Assembly: GCA_012719445.1 (NCBI GenBank)
Contig: JAAYAH010000153.1
Location: forward strand, 1 to 33,539
DNA length: 33,539 bases
Source of the DNA: Actinomycetales bacterium
GTDB taxonomy: Bacteria; Actinomycetota; Actinomycetes; Actinomycetales; Kineosporiaceae
Direction of reading: 5' to 3'
Shown: positions 30,849 through 33,539 of the stretch, in pieces
Numbering within the stretch: position 1 is the first letter of the stretch
Layout: each line of letters starts with the position of its first letter
Notes under the pieces: model-generated
The model's database searches: none
Told to the model about the DNA's origin: nothing
What the model saw: only the letters and a program-made list of their open reading frames with translations
Position numbers and translations under genes: made by a program

Positions 30849-30967
30849 CCTCGCTCCGCCGGTGAGCGCGCCGGCGGCGGGCGCACCGGCGGCGGGCGAC
30901 GACCCGGGGGCGCCTCGGAGCCTGCGTCCACCATGCCGGGAAAGGCCTGATATGCGGGCAGCGGCAC

Positions 30968-30981
30968 TAGACTGGCAGTCT
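30968..30981 (+). promoter_or_regulatory. -10 box with overlapping palindrome at the STAND-LuxR start
   Basis: TAGACT (30968-30973) is a -10 box ending 9 bases before the ATG. AGACT-GGC-AGTCT (30969-30981) is a perfect 5+5 palindrome that ends 1 base before the ATG. It is a likely autoregulatory site on a leaderless or near-leaderless mRNA (inference). Confidence 0.5.
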
Positions 30982-30982
30982 G

Positions 30983-33397
30983 ATGAGCCGTCCGAGGTCT
31001 CGTCGCCCGGGGGAGGGCCTTCCCCGCACCGCGACGACGTTCGTTGGCCGGCGCCGGGAACTGGTGGAGGTGCGGCGCCTGCTGGCCGAGTCTCGGCTGG
31101 TGACCCTCACCGGACCGGGTGGGGTAGGCAAGACGCGGCTCGCCCTGGAGGTGGCCCACCAGGTCCAGCGGGCGTTCCCGGACGGCGTGTGGTTCGTCGA
31201 CCTCGAGACGGTCACCGACGAGAGCCGGGTGCCGCAGGCGGTCGGAGCGGTCCTCGGCGTGCTGGAACGGTCCGCCCGTCCGCTTCCCGACCAGATCGTC
31301 GACCACCTGAGCGGGCGCCGGGCCCTCGTCGTCCTGGACAACTGCGAGCACGTGCTGGCCGGGGTGGCCCGGCTGACCGACGACCTGCTGCGGCGGGCGG
31401 ACGACGTGCGTCTCCTCGCCACCAGCCGGCACGTGCTGGGCGTGCAGGGCGAACACCTGAGGGTGGTGTCGCCGTTGCCGGTGCCCTGTCCGGCTGCAGC
31501 CGGTGGAGCGGTGTCGACCGGCCGCTACGACGCCGTCCGGCTGCTCGTCGACCGGGCCGTCGCGATCGAGCCGAGATTCATGATCACTGATGCGAACGCC
31601 GCCGACGTGGCGACGCTCTGCGCGCAGCTCGACGGCCTGCCGCTGGCGATCGAGCTGGCGGCGACCCGGCTGCGCACGCTGACCCCCGAGCAGGTGGTGC
31701 AGCGGCTGGCGGGCCGGTTCGGGGTGCTGACCAGGATCGGTGCGGCCGTGCAGCCCCGGCAGCGCTCGCTGCAGTCCCTCGTCGACTGGAGCTACTCGCT
31801 GTGCTCGGTGCGGGAGCGGGCGCTGTGGGCCCGGCTCTCCGTCTTCGCCGGGTCGTTCGACCTGGCGGCGGTCGAGAGCGTGTGCGCGGACTCCGAGCTC
31901 CCGGCCGAGGCGGTGTACGACCTCGTCGACCGGCTGGTCGCCCAGTCCGTCGTCGTGGTGGAGCCTGACGGCGACCGGGTCCGGTTCCGGCTACTGGAAA
32001 CGATCCGGCAGTACGGACGCGAACGGCTGGCCGAGCAGGACCTGGAACGGGTCGTACGACGCAGGCACCTCGACCACTACCTGACGGTGGCGGAGCGGGT
32101 GGCGCTGCGCTGGTGCGGGCCGACCCAGGCCGCCGACCTGGCCCTGCTGCGGACCGAGTTCGGCAACCTCCGGGCGGCGTACGAGTGCGCACTGGACCTG
32201 GAGGACCACGACACGGCCGCTCGACTGGTCACCGGCCTGCGGTCGCTCTGGTACACCAGCGTGTACCTCGGCCAGGGGCGGTCCTGGCTGGACGAGGTGC
32301 TGCTCCTGCCGGGGTCGGAGGACGCGTTGCGTGCCCGGGTGCTGTCGGTGGCCGTGTGGGTCTGCCTGCTGCTGGGTGATGCGCAGGTTGCGATCGACCG
32401 GCTGGCGGAGTGCGTGCGGATCGCGGAGCGGGGCGGCGGGCGGCGTGCCCTGACGTTCGCGACCTACGCGCAGGGCATGCAGGCGCTGTTCTGCGGTGAG
32501 CTGGACCTTGCGGTCGAGCGGTTCGACACCGCGGTGAGGTTGTTCGACCGCGACGGGGACGTCGAAGGGCTCCTGTGGGTCCGGTTCCCGCTCGCGCTGG
32601 CCCTGTCGCACCTGGGCGTGCACGACCGCGCGACGGTGATCTGCCACCGCTCGCTGCGGCTGAGCTCCGAGCTCGGAGAGCAGCTGTGCCGCTCGTACAC
32701 CCTGTGGGTGCTGGGGCTCGACACCTGGCGCCGCGGTGATCCGGCGGGTGCCACCCGCCTGCTCGGCGAGGGCCTGACGATCCAGCGCTCGTTCGACGAT
32801 CCGATCGGTGCGGCCCTGATGATCGAGGTGCTGGCCTGGATCGCGGCCTCGCAGGACCTGATCCCGCTCGCGGCCGCCCGGCTGGAGGTCGCCCGGTCGT
32901 TGTGGACGGACATCGGTACCGCCATAGAGGCGTTCGGGCTGCCGCTGAGGGCGCCGCACGACGCCTGCGAGGCCCGGGTGCTGGCGGCAGGGGGTTCCGC
33001 GGCAGCAGGCCCCGCCAGGCTCATCGGCCGCGTGGTACGGGTGTCCGACCTCATCGCGGACGTCCTCGACGGGGTCCCCGACCCGGCGCGGCGGGACGCC
33101 ACCCCGGCCTCCGGGGTCCGGCGTGGGGCCCGTGGCGGGGAGAGTCGGACGGACCCGGCCGGGTCCGGCGGGACACGGAGCGGCTCCGGCGGGCCGGGAC
33201 TGCCCACGTGCTCCCTCACCGCCCGCGAGCTGGCCGTCGCGGAGCTCGTCGCCGGAGGGCTGACCAACCGGGCCATCGCTGCCCGACTGGTCGTGTCGCC
33301 GCGCACGGTCGACGGTCACCTCGAGCGCATCCTGGCCAAGCTGGGATTCACGTCCCGGGCGCAGGTGGCGGCCTGGTTCACCGAGCACGGCCGTTGA
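30983..33397 (+). CDS. STAND ATPase-LuxR transcriptional regulator
   Basis: The 804-residue regulator has an NB-ARC/AAA P-loop with intact Walker A GPGGVGKT (44-51), Walker B ALVVLDNC (114-121) and sensor LLATSRHVLG. A winged-helix-like segment and a TPR-like sensor region (about 350-680) follow. A low-complexity Gly/Arg/Ser linker (about 690-735) precedes the C-terminal LuxR helix-turn-helix (LTARELAVAELVAGGLTNRA, SPRTVDGHLERILAKLGFTS). The ATG at 30983 has no Shine-Dalgarno but a -10 box just upstream. Such proteins respond to an unknown ligand through ATP-driven oligomerisation. The nearest possible targets are the downstream gene at 33529 and the LmbE gene. Confidence 0.9.
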   Translation: MSRPRSRRPGEGLPRTATTFVGRRRELVEVRRLLAESRLVTLTGPGGVGKTRLALEVAHQVQRAFPDGVWFVDLETVTDESRVPQAVGAVLGVLERSARPLPDQIVDHLSGRRALVVLDNCEHVLAGVARLTDDLLRRADDVRLLATSRHVLGVQGEHLRVVSPLPVPCPAAAGGAVSTGRYDAVRLLVDRAVAIEPRFMITDANAADVATLCAQLDGLPLAIELAATRLRTLTPEQVVQRLAGRFGVLTRIGAAVQPRQRSLQSLVDWSYSLCSVRERALWARLSVFAGSFDLAAVESVCADSELPAEAVYDLVDRLVAQSVVVVEPDGDRVRFRLLETIRQYGRERLAEQDLERVVRRRHLDHYLTVAERVALRWCGPTQAADLALLRTEFGNLRAAYECALDLEDHDTAARLVTGLRSLWYTSVYLGQGRSWLDEVLLLPGSEDALRARVLSVAVWVCLLLGDAQVAIDRLAECVRIAERGGGRRALTFATYAQGMQALFCGELDLAVERFDTAVRLFDRDGDVEGLLWVRFPLALALSHLGVHDRATVICHRSLRLSSELGEQLCRSYTLWVLGLDTWRRGDPAGATRLLGEGLTIQRSFDDPIGAALMIEVLAWIAASQDLIPLAAARLEVARSLWTDIGTAIEAFGLPLRAPHDACEARVLAAGGSAAAGPARLIGRVVRVSDLIADVLDGVPDPARRDATPASGVRRGARGGESRTDPAGSGGTRSGSGGPGLPTCSLTARELAVAELVAGGLTNRAIAARLVVSPRTVDGHLERILAKLGFTSRAQVAAWFTEHGR

Positions 33398-33454
33398 GAC
33401 CACCCGCTGTCCGGCCGAACCCTCCTCTCGACGGCGGCCTGGGGTGACCAATGG

Positions 33455-33467
33455 GGTAATTCCACCC
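33455..33467 (+). promoter_or_regulatory. GGTAATTCCACCC motif upstream of the next gene
   Basis: It lies 62 bp before the ATG at 33529, downstream of the STAND-LuxR regulator. It resembles the GGTGATTCCACGG motif at 22610, 22917 and 18465 (inverse), with matches at 11 of 13 positions. It may be the site of a LuxR-type regulator. Confidence 0.35.
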
Positions 33468-33528
33468 TGTCTCCCGTCCGCCGGGCCGCTGACGATGGTC
33501 ACGGATCCCGACGACGAGGAGGAACGAG

Positions 33529-33539
33529 ATGGCCACGGG
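33529..33539 (+). CDS. Start of an unidentified gene (right-edge fragment)
   Basis: GAGGAGGAA at 33516-33524 is a strong Shine-Dalgarno sequence ending 4 bases before ATG 33529. Only the codons for Met-Ala-Thr and part of a fourth are present, so no function can be given. It is transcribed in the same direction as the STAND-LuxR gene, 131 bases downstream of it. Confidence 0.6.

Overview
This is a high-GC actinobacterial chromosome segment. GTG starts are common, there are leaderless-looking promoters (TAGACT -10 boxes next to start codons), an IdeR/DmdR1-type iron box, cutinases, and LAL/STAND LuxR regulators. A Pseudonocardiales-like host is plausible, but the sequence alone does not fix the genus.

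Layout. (1) 1-296 is the 5' end of an IS256-family element that runs off the left edge. (2) 504-2776 is a drug-efflux-type ABC pair (permease and ATPase) diverging from its TetR regulator across a 54-bp spacer with two tandem operator copies. (3) 2777-3792 is an insertion-sequence graveyard with a short integrase-type transposase scrap and the N-terminus of an IS1380-type transposase. (4) 3793-6352 holds a class II aldolase, a convergent alpha/beta hydrolase and a small lipoprotein, followed by a 23-bp tandem repeat. (5) 6810-16611 is a LacI-controlled beta-glucan locus. It comprises a CUT1 sugar ABC importer (binding protein and two permeases, no ATPase), a LacI regulator, a 1158-aa inverting phosphorylase resembling GH149/GH161, and a secreted GH16-CBM6 glucanase. 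AGCGCT-centred palindromes precede the importer, lie at the LacI start codon and precede the glucanase. (6) 17042-19487 carries two secreted polyester hydrolases of unrelated families, transcribed divergently: a PET-hydrolase/TfCut-like enzyme fused to CBM2, and a CE5 cutinase. (7) 19583-22934 is a LAL-type LuxR regulator and a very small lipoprotein. (8) 23139-29840 is an apparently iron-repressed operon. An IdeR box is followed by a 919-aa adenylation, carrier and membrane acyltransferase fusion, translationally coupled to a complete Fbp/Afu-type ferric-iron ABC importer. (9) 29893-33397 has a Cys-containing leader ORF, an LmbE/MshB-like deacetylase and a STAND-LuxR regulator. The first codons of another gene lie at the right edge.

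How the genes work together. The glucan locus reads as a complete path: the secreted GH16 enzyme cuts beta-1,3-glucan, the CUT1 importer takes up oligosaccharides, and the cytoplasmic phosphorylase releases glucose-1-phosphate. LacI senses the sugar. The iron operon is the most unusual part. A single polypeptide combines the three activities of a Dlt-like system (activate, carry, transfer at the membrane) under apparent iron control with an iron importer. What it acylates is unknown.
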